DNA from: Diphasiastrum complanatum
Taxonomy: Eukaryota > Streptophyta > Lycopodiopsida > Lycopodiales > Lycopodiaceae
Direction: 5' to 3'
Assembly: GCA_029204225.1 (NCBI GenBank)
Contig: MU835125.1
Location: 1-41,675 of the forward strand
DNA: 41,675 bases
Of the stretch, positions 40,891 to 41,675 are shown piece after piece. The notes under the pieces were generated by a model. The model was given only the letters and a program-made list of their open reading frames with translations. It did not search any database and was not told where the DNA came from. Every line of letters starts with the position of its first letter. Positions within the stretch are counted from its first letter, which is position 1. The position numbers and the translations under genes are program-made.

Positions 40891-41675
40891 ATATTCTCTG
40901 ATACTGAAAGGATGAAAGGAACTGAACAATATGATATCAATTTGATATCTCAAAAGATAATTTACAATATAGAACATTTAATTTGGATAATGTGGGATCA
41001 CAGGCCTTCACAATCACGCCGATGATGTTGACGATGTTGCTGATACTTCTTCCTAGTTTCCTCTTCTTCCAAAGGAGTTGGAAGTATTTTCTTGAATCTT
41101 GCATCTTCTATGAGTTTATCACTTTCCAATGTACTTTTTGTTCCTAAACTCACAAAGAATGAAATAAGTATTGGAAAGTTGCTTGATGATGGTTTTGATG
41201 TGGAATTCAATATCAATTATTGTATCATTAAGAAAGGGGATGAGATCCTCTCAAAGTTTAAATAAGCCTATTCTAGTTTTGAATGAAGCCTTTTGTTTGG
41301 AAATATTTCTTGTCATTGATGACTTAATTATGTTTCCAAATCATCTGGAAATCACACGTGTGAAATCTAATTGCTCTTGATTATTTGCATTATAGATTGT
41401 GATCTAGCCTTGAATTCTAGTTTTAGATTCAAATAAGGTCAAAAGAACAGCAAGCAAGTGTTGTTCAAGTTTACTTTACTTCTTCTATCTCATGTTTGAG
41501 CTATTTCATGTGAATGTGTGCAGATTGTCAAGATATGGACAAACTAGCTACATTGGTTTGCATCATTTTGATGTTGAAGTTGTACTAGCATTCTTGGCTG
41601 GTTTTGCTGATGGAAATGACGCTTTTGGAGGTTCATTATGTCACTCATTCATGGCCAAGTCATCAAGTGTTGATG
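40891..41675. other. Unassigned DNA
   Basis: No gene recognised. It contains a 72-codon minus-strand frame (41216-40998) with an Arg/His/Gln-rich end, too short to assign. It also has a CACACGTGTG palindrome at 41353-41362 in tcacacgtgtgaaat, as in the element 5 leader. The last 100 bases hold an open plus-strand stretch running off the window, with no recognised motif. Confidence 0.35.

Noticed and set aside
40998-41216. 72-codon minus-strand frame with a charged end
   Set aside because: Too short, with no start context, splice support or recognised family.

Overview
The window looks like nuclear DNA of a land plant with a repeat-rich genome. The evidence is several Ty1/copia retrotransposons with initiator tRNA-Met primer sites, a two-exon MsrA-type gene with plant-like sequence and GT-AG splicing, a hAT-like miniature element and very long GA/CT microsatellites. 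The lineage cannot be fixed from sequence alone. Most of the window is nested or decayed transposon, and only two stretches look like host genes.

Layout. 1-1973: relics (an LTR-like scrap, the start of a LINE ORF2) and anonymous DNA. 2039-3495 (minus): decayed copia gag/protease/integrase. About 5046-7576 (plus): internally deleted copia element with a (CT)n-inflated 5' LTR. 7577-11428: essentially gene-free. 11429-12227 (minus): a methionine sulfoxide reductase A homologue that keeps an open two-exon frame but has lost the catalytic cysteine. 13531-14074: hAT-like MITE with near-perfect TIRs and an 8-bp target duplication. 14313-17469 (plus): 5'-truncated copia element 1. 17470-17732: an LTR shared by element 1 and element 2. 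17733-21840 and 27706-27958: element 2, split inside its reverse transcriptase by element 3 (21841-27705, minus). 27960-29729 (minus): 5' half of element 4, joined head to head to element 2. About 30145-31263: tandem array of roughly 139-bp units in an alternating A/B arrangement, each with a strong hairpin, next to another primer-site-like sequence. 31700-32871 and 39009-39836 (plus): one decayed multi-exon gene with a SAM-methyltransferase-like motif, cut in two by element 5 (32872-39008, minus), a young copia element with 822-bp LTRs and a perfect GGATA target duplication. 39837-41675: microsatellites, a copia gag fragment and unassigned DNA.

No element has an unbroken gag-pol, so none looks autonomous as read. 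Many of the stop codons sit where the family has Arg (CGA to TGA) or Gln (CAG to TAG), the pattern expected from deamination of methylated cytosine. Element 5 LTRs differ by about 1.7 percent and element 3 LTRs by several percent, so element 5 is the younger insertion. The observations most worth following are the MsrA homologue with a remodelled active site, the hairpin array with a higher-order dimer, the interrupted methyltransferase-like gene, and the CACACGTGTG palindromes recurring in one copia family.
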